64,000 nucleotides of DNA from VAZQ01 sp963721005 (GTDB lineage Bacteria > Pseudomonadota > Alphaproteobacteria > Rhizobiales > Xanthobacteraceae), in NCBI GenBank assembly GCA_963721005.1, contig CAVRHR010000001.1, positions 62,001-126,000 of the forward strand. Reading direction: 5' to 3'. Positions within the stretch are counted from its first letter, which is position 1. Every line of letters starts with the position of its first letter. The position numbers and the translations under genes were made by a program. The notes beneath the pieces are model-generated. The model made no database searches. It saw only the letters and a program-made list of their open reading frames with translations, and had not been told where the DNA came from. This document shows positions 1 to 7,686 of the stretch, in pieces.

Positions 1-430
1 TTGGCACCTCGCGCTTTGCCGGCCGCCGCAAGCGCCGCCTCATGCGAACGCCTTGGCCCGGAACCACTTCACGCCACGCAGCATATCGAATTGCCGGGAA
101 TTGACCAGCGCGCCGATCCGTTGCCGATGCTGCGATGAATGCCTGCGTGCCAACAGGAGAAACAGCTCAATGCGCAATTGCTCTACCGTTGGGCAACCAA
201 AGCCTCCCTGCGCCACCCCAACCCAAACACGCGCTGCTACCACGCGATAGGTGATTGACACCCAATCGTCTTTAGGCCATTTTTTGGTTCGGTTGATACG
301 ACCTGCCGGTTGCACCCTTAGCGGAACGGTGAACGTATCGAGCCCTTTTCGGCCTCCCTTTGCCCGAGCGACCGGGTCAGCAACGCAACCACCTGACACG
401 CCTGGTTCGCTCATGCAGAGGACGCAATCG
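1..430. other. Leading stretch without a convincing gene
   Basis: No open frame here has a plausible start, ribosome site and recognisable product. A minus-strand frame runs from about 615 to 40 and ends in a hydrophobic, arginine-rich tail, but most of it lies opposite the Lon-N/Clp-N fusion gene and it resembles no family I recognise. The part left of position 250 could be the remnant of a gene cut by the window edge. No terminator or repeat was seen. Confidence 0.4.
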
Positions 431-1687
431 ATGCGCGACTTTCGCGATGCAAAGACCATGGCGCAGACCCTGCGCGAAACCCTCACCACCAAGGCCGTCA
501 CGATCAGCCACAGCGAGAGCTTGGAACTGGTTTCCAAGATGCTGGGCGTTTCCGATTGGAATACCCTGTCGGCCTTGCTGCAGGCTGACCGGCGCGAAGC
601 CGGAATTCCGGCCACAAAGCGCCTGGGAGGAACGGTAAGCTATCCGGCCATTCCGTTGCGGGACTTCGTTCCCTTCCCGACCACGAGCTTTCCGCTTTTT
701 GTCGGGCGCGAGAAGTCCATGCAGGCCCTCGGCCGTGCGTTCGAACGCCAGCGGGAGGTGGTGCTGGCCGTGCAAAAGCAGGGTAGCGCCGATGAGCCTG
801 GACCTGACGATGTTCACGAGGTCGGCGTCCTCGCCAGGTTGCTCGAGCTTCAGCAGCTGGACGGTGGCAGGCTGAAAGTCCTGGCACAGGCGCACCGGCG
901 CGTCGTGATCTGCCGCTTCATCGGCGAGACCGGTGCATTCCAGGCTGAGATCGCCGACATCAACGAGGGGCCTGTCCTTGATGCGCCTTTCCTGGTCAAA
1001 AAAGCCGTAACGCGCTTCGAAAGCTATGCAGCTGATCACGAAATTCGTGTGCAGCAGATTTGGCCGCCGCTTGATCAAACCCGCGATCCCGGACGGGTCG
1101 CCGACATTATCGCTTCGTATCTGCCGGTGCCGATCAGCGACAAGCAGAGCTTGTTGGCGACCCTTGATTCTGTGGCGCGGCTGGAAAGGGTTGACGCCCT
1201 GTTGGATGGTCTCAAGAATGCCTCTCCACTGCCGCCTGCGATCGCCAAAGTCGTTCCGGGAACCCGAAATTCCGCCGAGCTTGAGACGACGCTGCATAGA
1301 GCCATCGACTACGCCAATCAGCGAAAACACGAGTACGCGACGCTGGAGCATCTCCTGCTCGCCTTGATCGACGACGCCAATGCGTCCGCGGTGATGAGGG
1401 CCTGCAAGGCCGATCTTGGCGCGCTGAAGGAGAAGCTGGCCACCTATCTCGACAACGAGCTGAAGAAACTGGTGATCGACAAAGGTGGAGATGCCAAGCC
1501 GACTGCTGGATTTCAGCGTGTGGCTCAGCGCGCCGGGCTCCTTACGCGAGAGTTGCGCCGCCCTGACGTAACAGGTGCAAATGTCCTCTTGGCTATATTC
1601 GCCGAATCGCAGAGTTTCGCGGCACGCGTTCTCTTCGAGCAAGACATTTCCCGAGAGCGGGTGGCCACCCTATCGCTCGGAATGTAG
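431..1687 (+). CDS. Glyoxalase-related / Lon-N / Clp-N domain fusion protein
   Basis: This 418-residue protein appears to be built from three modules. Residues 1-50 (opening MRDFRDAKTMAQTLRE) resemble the short Glyoxalase-related N-terminal domain. Residues about 70-265, beginning YPAIPLRDFVPFP, look like the Lon protease substrate-binding domain. Residues about 285-418 contain two ClpA/ClpC-type N-terminal repeats, the first around KHEYATLEHLLLAL. No Walker motif or Ser-Lys protease site is present, so this is probably a substrate-recognition or adaptor protein rather than a protease. An ATG at 413 and further codons to 251 are in frame upstream. I prefer 431 because AGAGGA lies 8 nt before it and the protein family starts there. 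Domain assignment is by eye; the function is unknown. Confidence 0.8.
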   Translation: MRDFRDAKTMAQTLRETLTTKAVTISHSESLELVSKMLGVSDWNTLSALLQADRREAGIPATKRLGGTVSYPAIPLRDFVPFPTTSFPLFVGREKSMQALGRAFERQREVVLAVQKQGSADEPGPDDVHEVGVLARLLELQQLDGGRLKVLAQAHRRVVICRFIGETGAFQAEIADINEGPVLDAPFLVKKAVTRFESYAADHEIRVQQIWPPLDQTRDPGRVADIIASYLPVPISDKQSLLATLDSVARLERVDALLDGLKNASPLPPAIAKVVPGTRNSAELETTLHRAIDYANQRKHEYATLEHLLLALIDDANASAVMRACKADLGALKEKLATYLDNELKKLVIDKGGDAKPTAGFQRVAQRAGLLTRELRRPDVTGANVLLAIFAESQSFAARVLFEQDISRERVATLSLGM

Positions 1688-1991
1688 AATTATCTGCACT
1701 CGGGCAGGAAAAGTGCGAGGCCGGGTTTGGGTCGACCCGGCCCCAAACGCGACCTCCGCGCCAAATCCAGTCTACTCCGATCTGCGAACATTGAGCGGCG
1801 CGACCGGGCGAGGGAGGGAAACACCCTATCCTGCTGAATGGAGCCAATCCCCCGAGGGAGACATTGTTTTCAGACCCTCGCCTCGCTCGCCGGAAGAGGT
1901 CGGCTGCGGCTAGGCGCCACTTCCGGTTCGGTGGTAACCGCATTAGTGTCGGGGTCAACTGATCGGATCGACAATCCAAGGAGTTGGCGGA
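1688..1991. other. Intergenic region before the ABC importer
   Basis: About 300 bases separate the Lon-N/Clp-N fusion from the importer. An imperfect GC-rich inverted repeat around 1724-1748 (GTTTGGG paired with CCCAAAC) may terminate the upstream gene, although it lacks a T run. AAGGAG at 1979-1984 is the ribosome site of the next gene. No clear sigma-70 promoter was recognised. Confidence 0.4.
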
Positions 1992-2999
1992 ATGGCCTCG
2001 GCGCCCAAGCTGTCCCGGCGCGGCTTCGTGCAGGCCGGCATCGGGGCGGGAGTCCTGGCGGCGCGGCGTGCCGGCGCGGCCCCCGGCAAGATCGAGAAGC
2101 CCAAGCTCACGCTCGGGCTGGCAGTGCCGGCCGCGAGCTTCCTGCCGGTCTATGTGGCGGCTGCCCGGACCTGGAAGGAGCAGGGGCTCGAGGTCGAGAT
2201 CGTCAGCTTCCGCGGCGACGCCGAGGTGAGCCAGGCGATGGCGGGCGGCTCGCTCGATCTGTCGCTGCAGTCCTTCGACGGCCTGATCAACCTGATCGTC
2301 GCCAACCAGCCGGTGAAGGGTTTCTACGCCGGCTTCCACCAGGCCGATTTCGCCTGGCTGGCGCAGGCCTCGATCAAGACCTGGGCCGACCTCAAGGGCG
2401 GCACCGTCGGGGTATCGACCTTCGGGTCGCTCACCGACCAGCTCACCCGCTATGTGTTGCGCAAGCACGGGCTCAAGCCGGAGACCGACGTGCAGATCAT
2501 GCAGGCGGGCCCCTCGGCCACCAGCATTCAGCTGCTGCGCTCCGGCCGGCTGCTCGCCGCCATCCAGTCGGCACCGACCAAATGGGTGGCGGAGGATCTG
2601 GGCCTCACTGTGCTGGGCACCCAGGAAAAAGAGATCGCCCCGCAATGGCCCAAGCACAGTTTCGTGGCGCGCGCCAAGTTCCTGGACGACTATCCGGAGA
2701 CGGTGCGTGCCTTCCTGCGCGCCCATGTGGCGGCCATCAGGTTGGCGCGCGCGGATCGCGCGCTCGCCATCAAGGTGCTGGTCGATCAGGTCAAGTATCA
2801 GCCCGCCTATGCGGCGCGCGCCTATGACGAGAATCTGCCGGCCTTCGACGAGCGCGGCCGCCTGCCCGACGACAAATACATGGACATCTTCTGGTCGATC
2901 GTGATCGCGGCCGGCACCGTGCCGGAGCCCTGGCCGGCGGCCCGGTTGATGGACGAGCGATTCATCGGCACATTCGCCCAATGGGCACCGTCCGCCTAG
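1992..2999 (+). CDS. ABC transporter substrate-binding protein, NitT/TauT (NMT1/SsuA) type
   Basis: This is a periplasmic binding protein of 335 residues that should deliver a small organic anion to the adjacent importer. The N-terminus carries a twin-arginine leader (SRRGFVQAG, residues 8-16) followed by an alanine-rich stretch, so the protein is probably exported folded by Tat. The mature part has the NMT1/SsuA-like pattern: PAASFLPVYVAA near the start, then FRGDAEVSQAMAGGSLD and GVSTFGSLTDQL. It is strikingly similar along its whole length to the binding protein at the other end of the same cluster (5533-6537). AAGGAG precedes the ATG. The substrate cannot be read from sequence; sulfonates, nitriles, aromatic acids or pyrimidine-like compounds are all possible for the family. 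Confidence 0.88.
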   Translation: MASAPKLSRRGFVQAGIGAGVLAARRAGAAPGKIEKPKLTLGLAVPAASFLPVYVAAARTWKEQGLEVEIVSFRGDAEVSQAMAGGSLDLSLQSFDGLINLIVANQPVKGFYAGFHQADFAWLAQASIKTWADLKGGTVGVSTFGSLTDQLTRYVLRKHGLKPETDVQIMQAGPSATSIQLLRSGRLLAAIQSAPTKWVAEDLGLTVLGTQEKEIAPQWPKHSFVARAKFLDDYPETVRAFLRAHVAAIRLARADRALAIKVLVDQVKYQPAYAARAYDENLPAFDERGRLPDDKYMDIFWSIVIAAGTVPEPWPAARLMDERFIGTFAQWAPSA

Positions 3000-3070
3000 C
3001 GGCGCTCGGCGCGCCGGCTCTCCGTTCCTCACGTTCCAGCCCGGAACCAACCAGGACAACCGATCGCCCC

Positions 3071-3874
3071 ATGGGCCGGCTCGACCTCGAACATCTCAGC
3101 CTGGCCTATGAGCAGCGCGGCGCCGCGTTCCTGGCGCTCGCCGACGTCGATCTTTCGATCCGGGACGGCGAGCTCGTCACCATCGTGGGGCCTTCGGGCT
3201 GCGGCAAGAGCACGCTGCTGATGCTGATCGCCGCGTTGCTGCGGCCGAGCAGCGGTTCGGTGCGGCTCGACGGCGCCCTGGTGACGGCGCCGGGCTCCGA
3301 CCGCGCCTTGGTGTTCCAGGATTTCGCTCTGCTGCCGTGGCGCACCGTGCTCGCCAATGTGGAGCTCGGCCTCGAGCTCAAGGGCATCCCGGCGCAGGAA
3401 CGCAGCGCCATCGCGCGGCGGCATGTCGCCATGGTGGGGCTCGGCGCCTTCGAGCGCTCCTATCCGCACCAATTGTCCGGCGGCATGCGCCAGCGCGTCG
3501 GCATCGCGCGCGCGCTCGCGGTCGAGCCGCAGGTATTGCTGATGGACGAGCCGTTCGGGGCGCTCGACGCGCAAATCCGCCAGGTGATGGGCTCCGAGCT
3601 GTTGCGCATCTGGGAGCGCGGCCGCAAGACCATCCTGTTCGTCACCCACGACATCGACGAGGCGATCTATCTGGCCGACCGCACCATCGTGATGAGCGCC
3701 TCGCCGGGCCGCGTCATCGCCGACATCCCGATCACCCTGGCGCGGCCGCGCCTGCTCGACATCCGCAATGATCCGGCCTTCACGGCCTACCGCCAGCAAA
3801 TCTGGGATCTGCTGCAGCGGGAGGTACTGGCATCGAACTCCTGGGAGCAGCCGCAGCCGGCTGCCGCGCCGTGA
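3071..3874 (+). CDS. ABC transporter ATP-binding protein, NitT/TauT type
   Basis: The ATPase subunit of the importer, 267 residues. Walker A is GPSGCGKST (about residues 39-47), the Q-loop region is VFQDFALLPW, the ABC signature LSGGMRQR, Walker B VLLMDEPFGALD, and the switch histidine lies in FVTHD. The FVTHDIDEAIYLADR tail and the closing segment about a reductase-like SPGRV motif are typical of the SsuB/TauB/NrtD group. An upstream in-frame extension to 2981 overlaps the binding-protein gene and adds unconserved sequence, so the ATG at 3071 is preferred. The stop lies just before the permease start, consistent with one transcript. Confidence 0.92.
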   Translation: MGRLDLEHLSLAYEQRGAAFLALADVDLSIRDGELVTIVGPSGCGKSTLLMLIAALLRPSSGSVRLDGALVTAPGSDRALVFQDFALLPWRTVLANVELGLELKGIPAQERSAIARRHVAMVGLGAFERSYPHQLSGGMRQRVGIARALAVEPQVLLMDEPFGALDAQIRQVMGSELLRIWERGRKTILFVTHDIDEAIYLADRTIVMSASPGRVIADIPITLARPRLLDIRNDPAFTAYRQQIWDLLQREVLASNSWEQPQPAAAP

Positions 3875-3875
3875 C

Positions 3876-4706
3876 ATGAGCGCGCCCGACCTGAGCGTAA
3901 CGGCACCGGCAACCGCCGGCAACAGCGTGACATTCGCTGCGCTCATGCGCCACCGTTCCGCCCGCACGGTGGTCGGGCTGGTGTCGGTCGCGCTGTTCCT
4001 GATCGCCTGGCAGATCGTCGGCGCCAACGACATCATCCGCTCGGACCTGATCTCGTACCCGTCCGAGATCGCGGCCACGCTTGTACAAATGAGCGCCTCG
4101 GGCGAGCTCGGCAGCAATGTGGCGGTCAGCCTGCAGGAGTTCATCCAGGGCTTCATCCCGGCGATCGGCTTCGGCATCGCGGCCGGCACCGCCTTCGCGC
4201 TGTCGCGGCGCCTGCACTATTTGTTCGAGCCCCTGATCGTGGCACTCAACACCTCGCCCATCATCGCCTTCGTGCCGATCGTGGTGGTGTGGTTCGGGGT
4301 CGGCACCCAATCCAAGGCCATCATGGTGTTTCTCGCCGCCGTGATCCCGATCGTCATCAACACCATGACGGGCATCGGCCAAGTGCATGAATCCTGGACC
4401 CGCGCCTGTCGGGCGTTCGGGGCGAGCCGCTCGCAGGTGATCCTCAAGGCCACGCTGCCGGGCGCGCTGCCCTCCGTCATGGTCGGGGTACGGCTCGCGG
4501 TCGGACGCGCCATCGTGGGGCTGATCGCGGCCGAGATGTATGTGTCGGTGCGCGGCGTCGGGCGGCTGATCCAGGTCTATTCGAGCAGCGAACGGGCCGC
4601 CGAGATCTTCGTGCTGGTCGCGGTGGTCGCGAGCTTCGGGTTCGTTCTGGTCACCGTGCTGCGCCGGATCGAGGGCTTGATCGCGCCCTGGAGCCTCGAG
4701 CCATGA
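3876..4706 (+). CDS. ABC transporter permease, NitT/TauT type (first)
   Basis: An inner-membrane permease of 276 residues with about six transmembrane helices. The cytoplasmic coupling (EAA) loop reads ACRAFGASRSQVILKATLPG around residue 175. It belongs to the SsuC/TauC/NrtB family. The ATG lies one base after the ATPase stop codon and its own stop overlaps the next permease start in ATGA, so the subunits are translationally coupled. It pairs with the second permease to form a probable heterodimeric channel. Confidence 0.92.
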   Translation: MSAPDLSVTAPATAGNSVTFAALMRHRSARTVVGLVSVALFLIAWQIVGANDIIRSDLISYPSEIAATLVQMSASGELGSNVAVSLQEFIQGFIPAIGFGIAAGTAFALSRRLHYLFEPLIVALNTSPIIAFVPIVVVWFGVGTQSKAIMVFLAAVIPIVINTMTGIGQVHESWTRACRAFGASRSQVILKATLPGALPSVMVGVRLAVGRAIVGLIAAEMYVSVRGVGRLIQVYSSSERAAEIFVLVAVVASFGFVLVTVLRRIEGLIAPWSLEP

Positions 4707-5503
4707 GCGAGACTGGGATTGCGCCAGCCATCCGCACTACCGCGCGCGCCGGCGCGCCGCGCGAGCAGCTCGTCCTCGGCATCATCGGGACGCTGGCGTT
4801 CCTGCTGGTCTGGGAGTCCGCCGCCCGCTTCGAGCTGATCAATCCGGTGGTGGTGAGCAATCCGTCGCGCATCGCGGCCGCGTTCCTGGCGCAGCTGCAA
4901 TCGGGCGAGATTTTCACCGATCTCAAGGTCTCTTTGATCGAGTTCGCGGTCGGTTTCGGGCTTTCGCTCGTGGTCGGGATCGGGCTCGGCATCGCCATGG
5001 GGCTAAACCGTTTCACCGAATATGCCATCGATCCATTCGTCTGGTTCCTCTATTCCTCGCCGCTGATCGCGTTCTATCCGCTGATCATCGTCTGGCTCGG
5101 CTTCGGCTTCGCCACCGTGGTGGCGATCACGTTCCTGCTCAGCTTCGTGTCGGTGGTGGTCAACACGGTGGCGGGCGTGCACGGCGTCGACCCGCAGCTC
5201 ATCCGCGCGGTGCGGGCGTTCGGCGGAGCCCGGCTCGATGTGATCCGCAAGGTGATCCTGCCGGCCGCGGTGCCGCTCATCATCGCCGGGATGCGGATCG
5301 GGCTCGGCCGTGCGCTCCATGGTGTTGTGCTGGGCGAGATGTTCAGCTCCAATGCCGGGCTCGGCTATCGCATAACCTTCTATGCGGCGCATCTGCGCAC
5401 CGCCGACGTGTTCGTGCCCCTGGTGATCCTGGTGGTGATCGGCCTGCTGATCAATCAGCTCGGCAATGCGGTGGAGGCCCGGCTGCAGGCCTGGCGGGCG
5501 TGA
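4703..5503 (+). CDS. ABC transporter permease, NitT/TauT type (second)
   Basis: A second permease of 266 residues, homologous to the preceding one but clearly diverged. Its coupling loop is AVRAFGGARLDVIRKVILP (about residue 168). Most NitT/TauT importers of the SsuABC type use a permease homodimer, so two distinct permeases side by side suggest a heterodimer. The start overlaps the previous stop by four bases (ATGA). The second binding protein follows 29 bases after its stop. Confidence 0.91.
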   Translation: MSETGIAPAIRTTARAGAPREQLVLGIIGTLAFLLVWESAARFELINPVVVSNPSRIAAAFLAQLQSGEIFTDLKVSLIEFAVGFGLSLVVGIGLGIAMGLNRFTEYAIDPFVWFLYSSPLIAFYPLIIVWLGFGFATVVAITFLLSFVSVVVNTVAGVHGVDPQLIRAVRAFGGARLDVIRKVILPAAVPLIIAGMRIGLGRALHGVVLGEMFSSNAGLGYRITFYAAHLRTADVFVPLVILVVIGLLINQLGNAVEARLQAWRA

Positions 5504-5532
5504 GGCAACGCTACTCGAACAGGAGCGCACCC

Positions 5533-6537
5533 ATGACGGCCTCTCGGATTTCGCGCCGCACATTGCTGCGAACGGGCGCCGGCGCCGGCCTCGCGACCCT
5601 GGCCCGCAAGCCGCTCGCGGCGGCCGTCCCGCTCGAGAAGAGCAAGCTCATCGCCGCCATCCCGGTCGATGCCGCGAGCTTCCTGCCGATCTATCTAGCG
5701 GCCGGTCGCACCTGGAAGAGCCAAGGCCTCGACATCGAGCTCACGGCGTTCCGGGGCGACGCCGAGGTTTCGCAGGCGCTGATCGGCGGCTCGATCGACT
5801 TCTCCATCCAGTCGGCCGATGGGCTGATCAACATGCTCAATACCAACCAGCCGGTCATCGCCTTCTACGCCGGCTTTCATCAATCGGACTATGCCTGGCT
5901 GGCGCAGCCCTCGATCAAGAGCTGGGACGCGCTCAAGGGCAAGACCGCCGGCGTCTCCACGTTCGGGTCCGCCACCGACCAGCTCACCCGCCATGCGCTG
6001 CGCCGCCATGGCCTGGTGCCGGAGAAGGACGTGCAGATCGTGCAGGCGGGCCCGCCCGCCAGCATCGCCCAGGCGCTGAAATCCGAGCGGCTGGCGGTCG
6101 GCATATTGGCGCCACCGATGAACTGGATCGTGGCTGATGCGGGCTTGAACATTCTCGGCAGCCAGGGCGAGGAGATCGCGCCGCAATGGCCCAAGCACGT
6201 GTTCGTGGCCAAGAAGAAATTCCTCGACGACAATCCCAACACGGTGCGGGCGATCCTCGCCGCCCATGTGGCGGCCATTCGCTTGGCCCGCGCCGACCGC
6301 GCCCTGGTGGTCGCAACCTATATGGAGCGGCTGAAGTTCCAGAAGCCTTATGCGGAGCGCGCCTGCGACGCCATCGTGCCCGGCTACGACGAGCGCGGCG
6401 CACTGCCGGATCCAAAGAGCATGGAGGTGTTCTGGTCGCTGCAGATCGAGCGCGGCGAAGCCAAGGAGCCGTGGCCGAACGCGCGGATTTTGGACGACCG
6501 CTTCATCCGGACGTTCGCGGAATGGGCGCCGGCGTAA
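5533..6537 (+). CDS. Second ABC transporter substrate-binding protein, NitT/TauT type
   Basis: A Tat-exported binding protein of 334 residues, with twin-arginine leader SRRTLLRTG at residues 6-14. Long blocks match the first binding protein of the cluster almost exactly: FRGDAEVSQAL, GVSTFGSATDQLTR, IAPQWPKHVFVA, and the AAHVAAIRLARADRAL segment. The two genes therefore arose by duplication and bracket the importer. Differences concentrate in the middle of the protein (for example LAPPMNWIV against QSAPTKWVA), where ligand contacts might differ. AGGAG at 5521-5525 supports the ATG at 5533. An inverted repeat follows about 15 bases after the stop. Confidence 0.88.
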   Translation: MTASRISRRTLLRTGAGAGLATLARKPLAAAVPLEKSKLIAAIPVDAASFLPIYLAAGRTWKSQGLDIELTAFRGDAEVSQALIGGSIDFSIQSADGLINMLNTNQPVIAFYAGFHQSDYAWLAQPSIKSWDALKGKTAGVSTFGSATDQLTRHALRRHGLVPEKDVQIVQAGPPASIAQALKSERLAVGILAPPMNWIVADAGLNILGSQGEEIAPQWPKHVFVAKKKFLDDNPNTVRAILAAHVAAIRLARADRALVVATYMERLKFQKPYAERACDAIVPGYDERGALPDPKSMEVFWSLQIERGEAKEPWPNARILDDRFIRTFAEWAPA

Positions 6538-6551
6538 CACGGCGCAATCTG

Positions 6552-6656
6552 GTAGGATGGGTTGAGCTCTTGCGAAACCCATCAACCGCCCACGATGGGT
6601 TTCGCATAGCCCGCGGAGACGAGCGTAGATGCCCTTATGAGCTCAACCCATCCTAC
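6552..6656. repeat. Nested palindromic intergenic repeat
   Basis: Two nested inverted repeats. The outer arms are GTAGGATGGGTTGAGCTC at 6552-6569 and its reverse complement at 6639-6656. The inner arms are GCGAAACCCATC at 6572-6583 and GATGGGTTTCGC at 6594-6605. Sequences of the GGATGGGTT...AACCCATCC type are common dispersed intergenic elements in rhizobial genomes. Because it lies between two converging genes (binding protein on plus, dehydrogenase on minus) it could also act as a bidirectional terminator. Confidence 0.75.
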
Positions 6657-6680
6657 AGTCCACAATGTGAGTGCGCGCGT

Positions 6681-7433
6681 CTAAAACTGATACCTTCGCA
6701 ATCCGCCATCCACCGGGATCACCACGCCGGTGAAATAGGCGGCGCGTGGCGAGGCCAGCATCACCACCACCAGGGCCACATCCTCGGGCTCGCCGTAGCG
6801 GCCGACCGATATTTCGGTGTCGGAGAGCGCCTGGCGCTCCGGCTCCGGATAGAGCCGGCGAATCTGCTCGCTCATGATCCGGCCCGGCGCCACGCAATTG
6901 ACCGTGATGCCCTGCTTGCCGATCTCCTTCGACAGGCCCTTGGACCAGGCATGAATCCCGGCCTTGGCGGCGAACGCCGCATTGAGCCGGTCGGGTTCCG
7001 ATTTGCCGGTGATGTTGATGACGCGGCCGAAGCGGCGCGCCTGCATCTGCGGCAGCACCGCATGGGTCAATTGGCGCACCCGGGTGAAGTTGAGCGTCAT
7101 CGCCTCGTCCCACTTGTCGTCGGACGCATCGACCGGCAGCGGCTTGCTGGCGCCGGCGCAGTTGACCAGGATCTCGATCGAGCCGAGCACCGCCATGGCC
7201 TCGTCGCGAATGCGCAGCGGCGAGCCCGGGTCCATCATGTCGGCCACGATGATGGCCGGCTTGGTGCCGCCCGCCGCCACGATCTCCTGGCCGAGCGTCT
7301 CGAGCAACTCGCGCCGTCGCGCCACCACCGCCATCTTCATGCCCTCGGCCGCGAGCGTGGCCGCGATGGCGCGCCCGATCCCCGTGCTGGCGCCGGTGAC
7401 GAGCGCGGTGCGCCCGGTGAGTTGTAGATCCAT
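6681..7433 (-). CDS. SDR family oxidoreductase with atypical active site
   Basis: A 250-residue Rossmann-fold protein of the classical short-chain dehydrogenase size. TGASTGIG (residues 13-20) is the NAD(P)-binding motif and NCAGA the stabilising motif. The C-terminal DGG segment is also typical. The catalytic YxxxK position reads AFAAK here, so the usual tyrosine appears to be alanine while the lysine remains; the preceding stretch is NITGKSEPDRLN. Similar SDRs with NITGK...NAAFAAKAG are, from memory, annotated in other Rhizobiales, so this is likely a subfamily trait, not a local mutation. The reaction is unknown. It stands alone on the minus strand facing the monooxygenase operon. Confidence 0.83.
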   Translation of the reverse strand: MDLQLTGRTALVTGASTGIGRAIAATLAAEGMKMAVVARRRELLETLGQEIVAAGGTKPAIIVADMMDPGSPLRIRDEAMAVLGSIEILVNCAGASKPLPVDASDDKWDEAMTLNFTRVRQLTHAVLPQMQARRFGRVINITGKSEPDRLNAAFAAKAGIHAWSKGLSKEIGKQGITVNCVAPGRIMSEQIRRLYPEPERQALSDTEISVGRYGEPEDVALVVVMLASPRAAYFTGVVIPVDGGLRRYQF

Positions 7434-7589
7434 GCCCCTGCCCTCGCTCGCTCCGTGGTTCGGCGGGAGCTTTGCCCGTTCGTCCGCTAAACATCAAGCC
7501 GGGCGCGAAATGTTCGATTCCTTCGTGCGAGAACGCCTGCTAGGCTCTGGTCGGCAGCAGGATCATTGATCACGGACCAGCGCCGACCT

Positions 7590-7656
7590 GTCCCGGCCTT
7601 GAGCCGGGACCGTTCCAGGCTCAGAATTTGGAACGGTCCCGGCTCAAGGCCGGGAC
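7590..7656. repeat. Inverted repeat upstream of the monooxygenase
   Basis: A long inverted repeat: GTCCCGGCCTTGAGCCGGGA and following CCGTTCC at 7590-7616 pair with the reverse complement at 7630-7656, leaving a 13-base loop. Each arm also contains a smaller palindrome (CCCGGCC...GGCCGGG). It resembles dispersed palindromic elements of Rhizobiales genomes. It sits 30 bases before the ATG at 7687 and would form a very stable stem if transcribed. Confidence 0.75.
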
Positions 7657-7686
7657 AAGTGTACCTCCCACGCGGCAACCATTGGC

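Noticed and set aside
40..615. Minus-strand open frame of about 191 codons at the left edge
   Set aside because: Two thirds lie opposite the Lon-N/Clp-N fusion gene, composition is arginine/serine-rich as in GC shadows, and no family or ribosome site is recognisable.
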